A stretch of DNA of 64,000 nucleotides from Tetrahymena elliotti 4EA (lineage: Eukaryota; Ciliophora; Oligohymenophorea; Hymenostomatida; Tetrahymenidae): contig JH720310.1 in NCBI GenBank assembly GCA_000231825.2, positions 1,148,989 through 1,212,988 on the forward strand, given 5' to 3'. A program made the position numbers and the translations under genes. The notes beneath the pieces were generated by a model. That model was not told the DNA's origin. It worked only from the letters and a program-made list of their open reading frames with translations, and made no database searches. Positions 53,048 to 64,000 of the stretch are shown piece after piece. How positions within the stretch are numbered: position 1 is the stretch's first letter; each line of letters opens with the position of its first letter.

Positions 53048-53634
53048 AGAATAGATAGCAACAAATATCTACAATAAAAATTTTTAATACAAAAATTATT
53101 AAATATATAATACTAATTCCTTTCAATTGTATGAATATGCATTATTTACATAAATCTTTTATCATTTTTAAGTTTTCTTGTATGTATTTTTTAATTTCAA
53201 GTTTTGTGTAAACTTTTACTTAATTATTTCTAGCAAAAATTAAATAAAAAATTTTATGATTAAATATTAATACTACCTTAATTAAGTATTTAAGAATTTA
53301 TTGAAATTTTCTCAACAATAGTTTTTAAGTCTTAATATTTTGCCAACAAAAAAATGATCTCAGAATTAATCTAAATTCTAAAATGTTTCTATTAGATATT
53401 CAATATGTATTGTCATTTTTTTTTGTATATATGAAAGGGTGTATACATAAAATATTGCTTGTATATTAAGGTATTGGGTTCTTTTAAATTAATTTTAGAA
53501 AGTAATGTTTATGAAAAATAAAATAAAAGAGTATTTTAATTATTTTTAAGATAGCACATTTCAAAAATGAGGTTTTGGAAAAATATCATGAGATTACTTT
53601 CTAATGTTTTCCAAGTTACCCAGAGCTAGTATTT

Positions 53635-55391
53635 TCACATTCTACTCTTATAACCAATAAATTCTAAATTAACAGCTTTTTAAAGATTTTTCATGCAATA
53701 TAGCTTGAGTTCTTCTATTTAATCATCATAATCATATTACCAGTGATTAAATTCGAAGTTAAAAGAATAGAATTGAGCCTTACTTTAATTTTTAAAAAAT
53801 TCAAGAAATGCTTCAAAATCATTATTATTGTGAACCACTATTATAATATTACGAATTACTGTTTAAGATTTTAGATGCTTGCCTAAATTTACAAATTATT
53901 TTTTCTAATCTAGCTTTTGAAAATGTTTATTTGAAAGTCTTATTGTTAGGTGCTACAAATTAGTTAATTATATTTCAGGTAAATTTTTTAAAATTGTAAT
54001 GTCTTAAGAAAGATAATCATCACAATGTAATGTTAGAGTCTTCAAGCTATGCATGCTTAACAGCTTTTTCATACTTTGTTCATCATTTTGGTGATTTGCT
54101 AAAGGAGTAGGACCTACTAAAAGGTTTTATAAACTTTAATTTTTAGAAATTTCATTAATAAAGGAAGAATTTGAAATATTATCAGATTGATATCTAAGAG
54201 TTTTAATATTCTCTAATTCAGAAAGTTATTATGAAAATAAATTATATCCTTATTCATCCAATTCAGTATCTCTTAAAAGAATTTGTAGATATTCAAGAGA
54301 TTTACACTATTTTAATTCTTATCCTAAAGCAAGCAATTAATTATTCAGAATTTATTTTTTTATTTGAAAAACCCAAGGTTAAAATTATTATTGATGAATA
54401 ATTTAAAAAGCTAAATAAAATTCCTAATTGTTTTGATTAAATTTCAACATCCTTAAATTCTATTTTCATTTATTTTAATTCTTAGAGGATTTTTAATAAT
54501 TAGCAAACAGATTAGGCATTATTTTCATTTATTTAAACTTTGCTTAAATCAATTTTCATTTCACTATAATTTTAATCATAAGAAAGTTTGCCGTATCTTT
54601 TATCATGAAAACAATCAAAATTATCCTTTAATTCATAACTCAATTTTTTAATTTGTTAAGATTATTCTAAATATTTTATTAAAGATAAAAAATCTTCTAA
54701 AGCCAAATTCTTCTGTCTGATATACAAATCAATACTCTCAGTTAAGGCACACTTGCTAAATATTTAAATATTTATTCTAGATGTTTAGGATATATATTTG
54801 AGCCATTAGAATTCATTTGAAAATCTTTTATGATAAATTTATGGAGATGCTAAAATTCATTCTCTTCAATTTCATTATTTCTTATAAATATTTTTGATTC
54901 CTAATTTCCATATCTGAATTCTCCTTTGTATTAATATGATCCATGCTTCATTGCAAAATTAAAAATTTTTAAGTTTATGGCTTACTCAAAATGTTTAAAA
55001 ATAGATAATTGTTATTCTATATTTTGTATTCATTTATTTCAATATTTACAACTTATATGAATAAAAGACTACCAACAAAATGAAATAAAGAATTAATTTA
55101 GTTTTAACAGATCTTTGTGTTTAATGAATTTAAGGTAAATTATTCTAGCTTCTCCAATTTTTAAATAGATAATAACAGCTATTCAAAGCAATCGTCATTG
55201 ATCTATTAATTTTATAGATCTAGAATAAATGAATTAAAACTCACAAATTTAGACAATCTTTAAAAAAATCAGTTCATTCTATTTTCTTGTAGAAAAGTCA
55301 CATTTTTAATATTTATCTCTATTTTTGATATTGTCTCATCAGAAACTTCCTTAAAGTGAGATTAATTATCCTTTATTTTAACTAAGATCAT
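53635..55391 (-). pseudogene. Inverted, broken copy of the intronless LRR gene (unit 4)
   Basis: The minus strand from ATG (55389-55391) to TGA (53635-53637) aligns along its full length with the unit-2 gene. Near codon 50 the paralogues' ...GMN-Q/GMKY is followed here by TGA (RMN then stop), a single change from the Gln codon TAA. After KISIQK an extra base shifts the frame (AAAATTGGAG against AAAATGGAG). Further in-frame TGA triplets follow. The 3' end is well kept (KLYCMKNLQKAV). It is a recent pseudogene in opposite orientation, with its duplicated 5' flank also inverted. Confidence 0.8.
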
Positions 55392-56600
55392 TTTTCTTCA
55401 ATTTAGTTTATTTTTCATTAATTAATTATTTATTCTTTAACATCTCTTCTTCCAATATTTATATCATACTTTTTGATCAAATTTTATCAAAAAATCCATA
55501 AAAAATAAGAATTTCAAATTGTCTTAAGTCCTAATAATATGATTTATAAGAAAAGAAATATCTTTAAATAAAAATAGATAAATATATGATTTAAAATATA
55601 AGTAATTAATTAAAGATATTTAGGTACTTGAAATCTATTGAAATAAAATATTAACAAATCAAATTTCTCAACATGTCAAATGAGTTGGCTGGCTGGTATT
55701 GAGAGGAAATCAGAAGTACTGTACACATTTATTTGAAACAAAAATTAAAATTCTATTTTATTCAATTCCTAAATTATTGAACAATAACAAAATTACAAGA
55801 TCCTCTATTTCTAAAATATGTTTCAATTACTTTCAATCACTCAATTTTAAAAAGAAAATATTACTTTAGTAAGCTAAAATTTTTTGAGCCAACAATTTTT
55901 GTTAAGAATATTGAATACTTGATCAAAACTCATTTAAGGCCTATTTATAAACTGTCTTTATGAAAGTAAATTTAATTAAATGAATATAGATAAACCTACT
56001 ATTGAATTTATCATTAAATAATTAATAAATAGAATATATTTTGAAATAATATATACTTCTCAATTAAATTTCTCAATTTATTAAATAGGTTCAAATTTAT
56101 TACAAAACTAGAAGTATTGCTTACATTTATTTTAAATAAAAATTAACATTCAATTTTTTTATTCCTAATTGTTTGAATAATAACAAGATCTTTCTATTTC
56201 TAAAAATATATTTTGAAAACTTTCAATCACTCAATTTTAAACAGAAAATATACAAATAAATATGACACATGCAGCTTTTTTTTTGGGCAATCATTTTTTT
56301 CAAGAATATGTAATACTTGTCGATTCATAAATCATTTAAGATCTAATTATAAATTGTTTGTAACAAAAATAAATTTGATTAAATAAATAAATATAAACAA
56401 ATATAATACTTGATAAAATATAATCAACAATTTGTCTTGCATATAATATAAAATTAGAATGATTAACTGTTTACATTTCTTTTAAACAATAATTAACAAT
56501 TTTTTTATTCAATTAGTCTTTTATTTACAAGACAGTAATTGCAACCAAGATTTTTTTATTTTTAAAGGTATTGGTCTACTTTATTAAACCATTTAATTAT
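55392..56600 (-). repeat. Inverted duplicated 5' flank (unit 4)
   Basis: Reverse complement of the flank found before units 1-3. Markers AAATTTCTCAA occur at 55661 and about 56067, and TTTTTTGAGCCAACAATTTT at about 55880 mirrors the GGTTGGCTCAAAAA words of the other units. Confidence 0.65.
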
Positions 56601-56847
56601 TATGATACAGAATATAAATAAATCTGAATTCTTTTTTAGGTCAACCATTTTTATTTGAAGACTACATTTTGTTTGTCATAAAAAAGTTTTTATTATAGCT
56701 TTGAACAATGTTAACAAATAATAATCAAAGAATAATTAATGAACTTGAATGCAATTTTATTTTTACTAAAGCATATACTGTTTTAAATAAAAAGTTAAAT
56801 ATTAGCTAGCAACAGACCATCTAAATAATTAACATATCATTTTATAT

Positions 56848-56940
56848 TTATTAACTTCTAGTTTTAATTTTAAAAGTCTGCTAAAAAACTATGGAATAAA
56901 TCCGAAATCTAAAATTTCTTGAATTCCAATCATCTTCTCT
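56848..56940 (-). pseudogene. Orphan LRR exon, related to the sixth exon of LRR gene C
   Basis: The minus strand reads MIGIQEILDFGFIPQFFSRL, then LKLKLEVNK, matching exon 41655-41747 (RIGIKGILDLGSILKLFDRL). It has the same 93-nt length and the same AG acceptor (AAATAAATAG). The downstream donor GT is lost. Flanking intron words also match gene C. A stranded fragment in the inverted duplicate block. Confidence 0.65.
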
Positions 56941-57227
56941 CTATTTATTTTTTAATTATATTTTGATTATTAAAATTTAAAATAAAGCTTCCAAGCAAAT
57001 CAGTTGACTCTGTAGGGAGTGTATGTATATTAGTTTTAAATGAGTGATTTCAAAAAAATATTTTATGATAAAATATAAATGATACAGATATTAATCCTAA
57101 TTAACTGTTGAATTTTAAATTTTTATTTAATATGTGATAAAAATAATACAATGTATAATCTTTAATTCTTAAAATATATATCTGTTAAAATTATTATAAA
57201 AATTTTATTTCATAAGGACCAAACATT

Positions 57228-57910
57228 TTGAAAAAGTTTATTTTGAAAAGTACCTTAATATATGAGAATCCAGGGTATTTATCTATTTTCCTTTAAAGAT
57301 ATATTTTTTATTCCAAAGAATTATTAGGCTCGAGGCGAATTTTAAATTTGTATTTTTGATGAATATTTTAATCAAATTTGATTAAAAGGTATGATATAAA
57401 CATTAGAAGAAAAAATGATTAAGATTAAATAAATAATTATTTCAGTAAAAAGAAACATAATTGAAGAAAAATGATCTTAAACTTAAACAATAAAATAAAG
57501 GATTCCCAATCTTTCTTTTAGAATGTTTAGGAAGAAAAAATACACAGAATAGAAATAAATATGAAAAATGTAACTTTCCTTGAAGTATTGAAGTAGATGG
57601 AATGAACTAATTTTTTTAAAGGTTGTCTAAGTTTGTGAATTTGACCTAATTTACTCTACATCTGCAAAATCAAATGATCATTGACGATTACTTTGAATAA
57701 CTTTCTTTATCTATTAAAAAAATGAAACAGTCTTGAAATTTAACCAAAATAGTTAGGAATTTTATTGAGCTTTTTAAGAGATTATTCATCTATTAAAGAT
57801 TTATCATTCTATTTTTCCGGTAAAAAAATAAATTCTGAATAATTATTAGCTTTAACATAAGAATTAAAATAGTCTAAATCTCTTGAAAATGTAGATATTA
57901 TTTTAGAATT
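57228..57910 (+). pseudogene. Internally deleted fragment of the intronless LRR gene (unit 5)
   Basis: 57228-57470 copies the immediate 5' flank of unit 1, including one inverted-repeat element end. The ATG at 57471 starts MILNLNNKIKDSQSFFQNVQ, as in unit 1, but about 8 extra bases after TFLE shift the frame. At about 57722 the sequence jumps from the region after SIQK to the unit-1 segment around 46,030 (EIQPKQLGILLSFL), a deletion of about 700 bp. Homology to the gene stops abruptly near 57906 and continues with the distal 3' flank. It cannot make the full protein. Confidence 0.8.
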
Positions 57911-59062
57911 CTCATTTACAATTTTTATTGTTTGCATTTTAATTTCAAGTTTAATGTAAACTATTTCAAACAAATTATTTAAAATTTATGAAATATTAAT
58001 AAATTAATAATACTACCTTAATTAAAAAGATTTAAGAATATATTGAAATTTCCTCAAAAATATTTTTTTATTTTCATATCTTAGTTCTTATCAAAAAATG
58101 TTCTTAAACTAAATTATTCTCATGAAAAAGAACAAACGGTACATACAATATATTCTAATCTAGAACTAAAAGAACGAAAAAAGTTAATAAATATCATGAA
58201 TTGAAGTAGACTTAAAATCAATACTGATCTAATCCCAGACCAATATGGTGATTGACAAGGTGTGAATTAATGAGAAATTATGGTAATGAAGATTTTGAAG
58301 GTTAATTTTCTTTTAAATGTTATTAATAAATTTTAATTCAAATTTGATTTTTTTTCTAATTATTTAAAAACAAAATGTTTGTTAAAATGAAATTTTCTAT
58401 TTTTTCATAATTTTAATATTAGACAATCAATTCACAAATTTTGCAAAAAAATTTATTTGGTGTGTATCTTCATTGAGAAATGATTTACATGTTTAAATGA
58501 GAAACTTTGATAAACATTTTTGAAAGCTTATTTAGAAATATTCTTTAGATCAGATGAAAGCTAATTGATTAAATAGTTTTTGATAAAGGAAATAATTTCA
58601 TTATAATAAACAAATTTAATTTTTTTCAAAAGTTTGATAGACTCAATACTACAAGACTAGTTGATAGTACATAACTTACTCTCTTTGGTTTGTTTTCTGT
58701 TCCCATTTTTTTTATCAAGATTATTTGTTGATCATTGATGGGAAAATTGGAAATATATTTTCTTTAGAGTTAGATATTTTGAAATATTTATGTTGTTAAG
58801 TGCATAATCTAATTCTTTAGCATTTTATTAATATATATTTTATTTTTTTAATTCGAATAATAACAGACAATAATAAATTTAATAAATAAAATCAGTAAAA
58901 ATATATATTTATTAATTAATGATAGAAAAATAAAATATTTTTTTTAATTTTTGATGAGTTTTGTTGATGATAAAGAAGGTAAGTAAATTCACTGATAATG
59001 ATAAGGATTTCATTTTTATAATCTAAAGCTTGTCTCTAATTGAAAGAATTTAATTTATAAAT
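57911..59062. other. Spacer, no gene seen
   Basis: It begins with the tail of the unit 3' flank, then AT-rich DNA. No LRR exon, tRNA or other pattern was recognised on either strand. Confidence 0.4.
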
Positions 59063-62010
59063 TCACCATTATAAGTAGAAATTTAATTTAACTAATCTTT
59101 TTGCTTTTAAAACATGTGATCTTAATTCTTTTTCATCTCTGAAACCTATATCTTAATAACTTTTAAAAATTATAAAAATATTTACCAACTAAATATTAAA
59201 AGAATGAGAAAAAGATGAAAAAGCAATTTCAATTTGAAAAAAAAACAAATAAAAATTAATGAATGAACCAAATAAATTAACTGATTCAATAGTTGCTCAC
59301 TCATAAGTAAAAATATTGATTTATTCAAAAATATATAACTATCATTGAAAAATATTTTTACTGAAGACCAAGAGATAAAATTTAAAGATGAGAGTATTTT
59401 ACTAAGCCAGAGAATAATAGTTCTGCCCCTTGTCCCCCGATTTAACTCAACCTTTAAAAAATAATAAACATATTAAATAAAGAAATACTCAAAGAATCAG
59501 AAAAGATAAAAAATGTGAATTCAATTTGAAAAAAACAAATAAAAATTAATGAATGAGCAGTCGAGCAAATTAAATATCATGTTAACTAACCCAAATAAAT
59601 AAATGAATCAGTAGGTCAGTCAATCATTTACATGATTGCAAAATTAAAATTGGAAAATTATTTTTACCATAATTCAAGAGCTTTGAGGTTTTTGCATTTT
59701 GCTAAGCTAGATACTAATGCTTATGAGCCTAATTAACCAATATTATTCTACCTTTTAAAAAATATTGAGTAAATGAAAAGAATAAGAGAAACTTAAAAAT
59801 TTTAGGTCATTCAATTTGAAAACAAAAGTTAGTTATTCATAAATTAAATTCTTTTTTTATTCAAAAATAAATATCGTATTTCCTCGTTAAGTTTGATACT
59901 GAGGTAAAGTCAAAAATGTCTCTAAAATCAATATACCTCGGCTGGTTTGCAATATTTTACCAAACAACCAAGAACTGAATAACGAGGAAATACGGAAATT
60001 AATATTGAAAAGCTACTTTTACTCAAGGTTAAGAGTCAAAGTTTAGAGATTTGAGCATTACTCTAAGCCCCATCCTAACCCCTATGTACCCACTTCACCA
60101 ATTTAACTATGGCTTTTTAAAAAATAATAAGACTATTGAACAAAGAAATATTAAAAAAATGATAAAAAGGTTAAAAAAGTGTGAATTAAATTTGAATACA
60201 ACAAATAAAGCTTATTGAGTGATTAAAACAAATTTATGAAGAAAACCCAAATAAATTAGTTAGTAAGCGGTTAAAAAATTTAAATTTTATAGATACAAAA
60301 ATATATGTTTAATATTAGAAAGCTATTTTTACTATAAATAAATAGTAAATTTTTAGAGATTAAAGCACTTTGCTAAGCTAGATCCTAATACTGAGGCTCC
60401 TTATTCACCAATATTATTATACCTTTTAAGATAATAAAAATATATAATAAAAAAATATTGAATGAATGAAGAAAAGATAAAATATGTGTATTCAATATGA
60501 AAGGATCTAATAAAAATTAATTAATGATCCAAATAAATAATAAGTAAACCCAAATAAATGAGTGATAGTTGGTAATAAATTAAAGTTCTCTATTTATTCA
60601 TAAAAAAATTGTTATCATCTAAAAGATATTTTACATCAGTTTAAGAGTTAAAATTTAGAGATGGTAGCATTTTGTTAAACCAGATCCTATTCCTTATATG
60701 CCCATTTCGCCAATATTATTGTCACTTTATAAAAAACATTAAACAAATAAAAATTGAAAGAATAAAAAAAATATAAAAACATGATGAAAACAAGAAATAA
60801 ACACAAAAGATTGAGACAAGTAAATGTCAATTAAGCCCAAATAAATTTTTTTAGTCAGTCCTTCATAAATTTAAGTCTTATTTATTCAAATAGGCAATAA
60901 ACATTTAATTAATATTTTTACCTTAGATGAAGAGCCAAAGTTTAGAGATTAGAGCATTTTACTAAACTAAATCCTAATACTTAAGCACCTTTTTGGCCAA
61001 TATTATTCCCACTTTTTAAAAAAATATAAAAGTATTGAAAGAAAGAGAAAAAGATAAAAATCTTTGAAAATAATAAATAAAAATTTAAGGATGAAACCAA
61101 ACCCAAGTAAACAAATCAGCCAATTTCTCATAAATTAAATAAAGTCATCATTTATTCAAAATCAGATAAATAATATTTTAAAAATATTTTTACCTAAGAT
61201 GAAGAGTTAAAGTTTAGAGATGAAAGCATTTTGCTATGCCAGATCCTAATCCTTAAATGCCCATTTCACCAATATTAGAGCCACTTTAAAAAAAATATAT
61301 TAAACAAATAAATATTAAAAGAATAACAATCATCAAAATCTAAAACTAAAAATAAAAATTAATAAATGAAGCAAATAAAAATCAATTAGACCCAAATAAA
61401 TGAGTTGAGTCATTCATTCATTCAACCTCAAATAAATAAAAGTTTTTATTCATTCATTCTAAAATGAAAAATTAAGATTGAAAAACTATTTTTACCTAAG
61501 ATCAAGATTCAAATTTTAGAGATGAGGGCATTTTTCTAAGATAAATCCTAATTATTATGTGTTCATGTGATCAATCTTATTCCTACTTTAAAAAAATTTT
61601 TTAAAATAAATATTAAATAAAAGAAATAGAAAGAATGAAATCATAGTAAAAGCGCAAATTCAATCTGAAAAGAATGATTAAAAATTAACAAGTATGCCAA
61701 ATAAATATTAATTAAACTCAAAAAAATTAGTTAGTGAATTAGTCAGTCACTCATAAATTAAAATATTTATTGATTCAAAAATGCATAATTATTATTGAGA
61801 AGCTATTTTTACCTTAGATTAAGAATCAAAGTTTAGAGATTTATGCATTTTGCTAAGTTAGATCCTAATCTAAATATGTCGTGTTCACCGATATCATTGT
61901 GCCTTATAAAATATATTTAATTCAATTAGAAAATAACAAATCAAAATTAAAGAAAAAATATCAAGTAAACCCAAAAAAAAAAAATTAGCTAATCAATCAA
62001 TCAGTTAGTT

Positions 62011-62088
<78 letters not shown>

Positions 62089-64000
62089 AAAGTCAAATCG
62101 CTCATAAATTAAAGTCTTTATTTTATTTTATGAGTAATTAATGTTTAAAAATATTTTTTACCTTAATTTAAGAGCAACTTTTAGAGATAATTACTTTAAA
62201 GAAGAATGAACATAAATACCTTAAATCTATATCTAGGATTGAATATGAAGATAAATTTGACTTTTCTAACTTTTGATAAAGAAATATTAAATATTTATTC
62301 TCCTATAAAAAATTTAGAGTACATCAGTAAGATTTGTAAAATGTTTTTATTTCTTCAAAGACACTAATTTATTTTGTTTCATTTTCTTAGAAATTAAAGT
62401 TAATAAAAATTTTTTAATCAATAATGTCATAATGTAATCTAATTTTTCAAATTAATTTATTAATAATTTAAAAGCAAAGAGAAATATTTGATTATTTCTA
62501 GNNNNNNNNNNNNNNNNNNNNNNNNNNNNNNNNNNNNNNNNNNNNNNNNNNNNNNNNNNNNNNNNNNNNNNNNNNNNNNNNNNNNNNNNNNNNNNNNNNN
62601 NATTTTGTAATACAGAGTTTTCATCTAAAATAAATTAAATTCAAAACCCCCCTCTTTAATCTTTTTTATTCATTTTATTTTAACTAGCAAAAAATATTAA
62701 AAATTATCAATATCAATTTATATATGCTAAACTTTTAAAAATATATTCAGAAGTTAGTAATATTTGAGAATTTAGTTTTTATTTCAAATAAATAAGATTT
62801 TTATAGATTATGCAAAATTTTTGATCATTTTTAACATATTAACTTTTTTTTAATTTCAATGATATTATTTTAAATTGCTCCAAAACAATTGTCTTGACAG
62901 GGTACACTAAAATAAAAGTTATGGCATTCTGTCTAAATTTTAAATTGAATACATACTGTCATTATGTCTTTTTAGGGTTTACTTTCAAAATAATAGACAT
63001 TATGACATTATCCTTTAAAACCAACTTTTTTATTTCTCAAAAGAAACTGAATAAACTTTTATCAATCAAAAATATATGGAAAAAAACTCAATTGTAAATT
63101 TATGTAAATTCAAAGAGAAGTTGTATTGCATTTTTATTTTTTTACTATAAAACACAAATATAAATCATATTTATCTAATTAATCTTAATAATTTTGATAT
63201 CTTTTAAGTTTGAAAAAGAAAGAATAATTTTCAGTAATCAAAAAGTGACCCTTTCTTAAGCTAGTCTTTTCGTTTTGAGAAGTTTTTTACTTTGATAATT
63301 GACTAAGAGAGTTAACTCTATTAAAATACATTTTTTAAATTTACTAAATAAATATTAAATAATTCAAAATACTTATAAAATTTCATCAAAAGGTGATGAA
63401 CACAAATAAATAAACCAATAAAAACATATTGAATTTTTACGAAAGACCTACTAATAAATAAGCTTAAAAACCCTCATCACAAACTTTATTAAATCTTTTA
63501 ATTAAAATAATTCCATGAATACATATTTATTTGTAAGAATATTAAACAAAATTAAATTATTATTTCTTATGAAAATTATTTATTATGATAATCCCATAAA
63601 TTTCTTTATTTCTTGTTTTAATAAAAATACCAATTAATTTTTTATATTATTACTCAAGTTGGATATTTAAGTCTGATAATTTGCTACATTTAGATAGACT
63701 ATTAAACAAGCCTGATATGCCTTCATCACCAATTTTATTGCCCCTTCAATTTAAAATTAATTAATTAATTAATTGAATAATATATTTTAATATTATTATA
63801 AATCTAACAACAATAATTTTTAAATATTTTATTTGAATGAGATAAAATTATTTTTGTGTCAAAACTTCATAATCAAAATATTTATTTTAGCTTTAAAGTT
63901 AACTTATAGAGATTTTAACATTTTTACAAACCAGAGCATAAATTTGCAGCTCCTATATCGCCAATCTCATTATTCCTTTATTAAAAATAAATAAACTTCT
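59063..64000 (-). CDS. LRR gene E (exon-per-repeat), at least twelve units, 5' end outside the window
   Basis: Transcription order: 63886-63975, 63654-63743, 61813-61902, 61496-61585, 61194-61283, 60922-61011, 60635-60724, 60333-60422, 60023-60112, 59668-59751 (84 nt), 59362-59451 and terminal 59063-59159 (YQDIGFRDEKELRSHVLKAK, then RLVKLNF, TGA). The others are 90 nt. The repeat is NNIGExGxxxLGxxLAKCxNLQTLTLxL. All usable junctions are phase 2. Exon 63886-63975 lacks a GT donor, and a degraded unit from 62162 upward has lost one base. The 1.7-kb gap between 61902 and 63654 includes 100 Ns, so the two upstream exons may belong to another gene. The nine exons 59362-61902 plus the terminal exon form a clean array. 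An inverted-repeat element sits in one intron. Confidence 0.7.
59875..59994. mobile_element. 120-bp foldback element (MITE-like) in an LRR intron
   Basis: Perfect 15-bp terminal inverted repeats: CGTATTTCCTCGTTA at 59875-59889 and TAACGAGGAAATACG at 59980-59994. Inside are two more complementary pairs, TGAGGTA with TACCTCG and GGTTTG with CAAAC, so the whole element could fold. It has a higher G+C content than its surroundings and no coding potential. It lies in the intron between LRR exons 60023-60112 and 59668-59751 of array E. Confidence 0.7.
62002..62090. repeat. (AAGT)n microsatellite
   Basis: About 20 copies of AAGT preceded by GTTA variants, in the intron upstream of LRR exon 61813-61902 of minus-strand array E. 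It corresponds in position and type to the CTAA array in array B. Confidence 0.95.
62502..62601. other. Assembly gap (100 N)
   Basis: Exactly 100 N, the usual placeholder for a gap of unknown size. It lies between the clean part of LRR array E and its two distal exons, so exons may be missing. Confidence 1.

Noticed and set aside
62894..63300. Frame of about 120 codons starting near MAFCLNFK
   Set aside because: It is open through several TAA codons, but the composition is AT-driven, no domain or repeat is visible and no paralogue is in the window.
1..64000. Short standard-code ORFs (for example 1067-1276, 3685-3915, 9119-9334, 25282-25661, 28191-28388, 30826-31093, 36875-37243)
   Set aside because: TAA and TAG are sense here. 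These are shadows or slices of the real ciliate-code exons, or chance frames, and several use non-ATG starts.

Overview
This window reads as macronuclear DNA of an oligohymenophorean ciliate, most like Tetrahymena. It is extremely AT-rich. Long protein-like frames run through many TAA and TAG triplets, and only TGA ends them. Introns are short GT-AG introns, mostly 45-65 nt. A tRNA with the anticodon for UAA (39793-39864) sits in the window and explains the recoding of stop codons to glutamine. Standard-code ORFs are therefore meaningless here, and all genes were read with TAA/TAG = Gln. Because only TGA stops, open length alone is weak evidence, so calls rest on protein pattern, splice phase and paralogue comparison.

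Layout. 1-1928: broken C-terminal part of a giant membrane protein gene. 2798-14049: an intact-looking relative in 15 exons (signal peptide, Cys-rich module, long beta-rich ectodomain, right-handed beta-helix, second Cys-rich module, multi-pass membrane domain). 14791-15954 (-): beta-lactamase-like secreted serine hydrolase. 17287-25293: three leucine-rich-repeat (LRR) genes (+, -, +), each built from separate 90-nt exons that each encode one LRR; a Tc1/mariner transposase relic lies in one intron. 26504-39154: second giant Cys-rich/beta-helix/multi-pass gene, about 25 exons. 39793-39864 (-): tRNA-Gln(UUA). 40555-43230: two more exon-per-repeat LRR genes facing each other. 44100-58000: about five copies of a roughly 3-kb duplicated unit carrying an intronless ~590-residue LRR-like gene: three intact on +, one inverted pseudogene, one internally deleted fragment. 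59063-64000 (-): a further exon-per-repeat LRR gene running off the right edge, interrupted by a 100-N assembly gap.

The most striking structure is the exon-per-repeat design. At least 50 small exons in six arrays are almost all exactly 90 nt (some 72, 84, 87 or 93), all with phase-2 junctions on both sides, so any exon can be gained, lost or skipped without disturbing the frame. Introns carry tetranucleotide tracts and complementary GAAT/ATTC stretches, and mobile-element relics lie in or near the arrays. With the duplicated intronless LRR units and the giant surface-type proteins, the window looks like a rapidly evolving locus for repeat-containing, probably recognition or surface, proteins. 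Their actual roles cannot be read from sequence.
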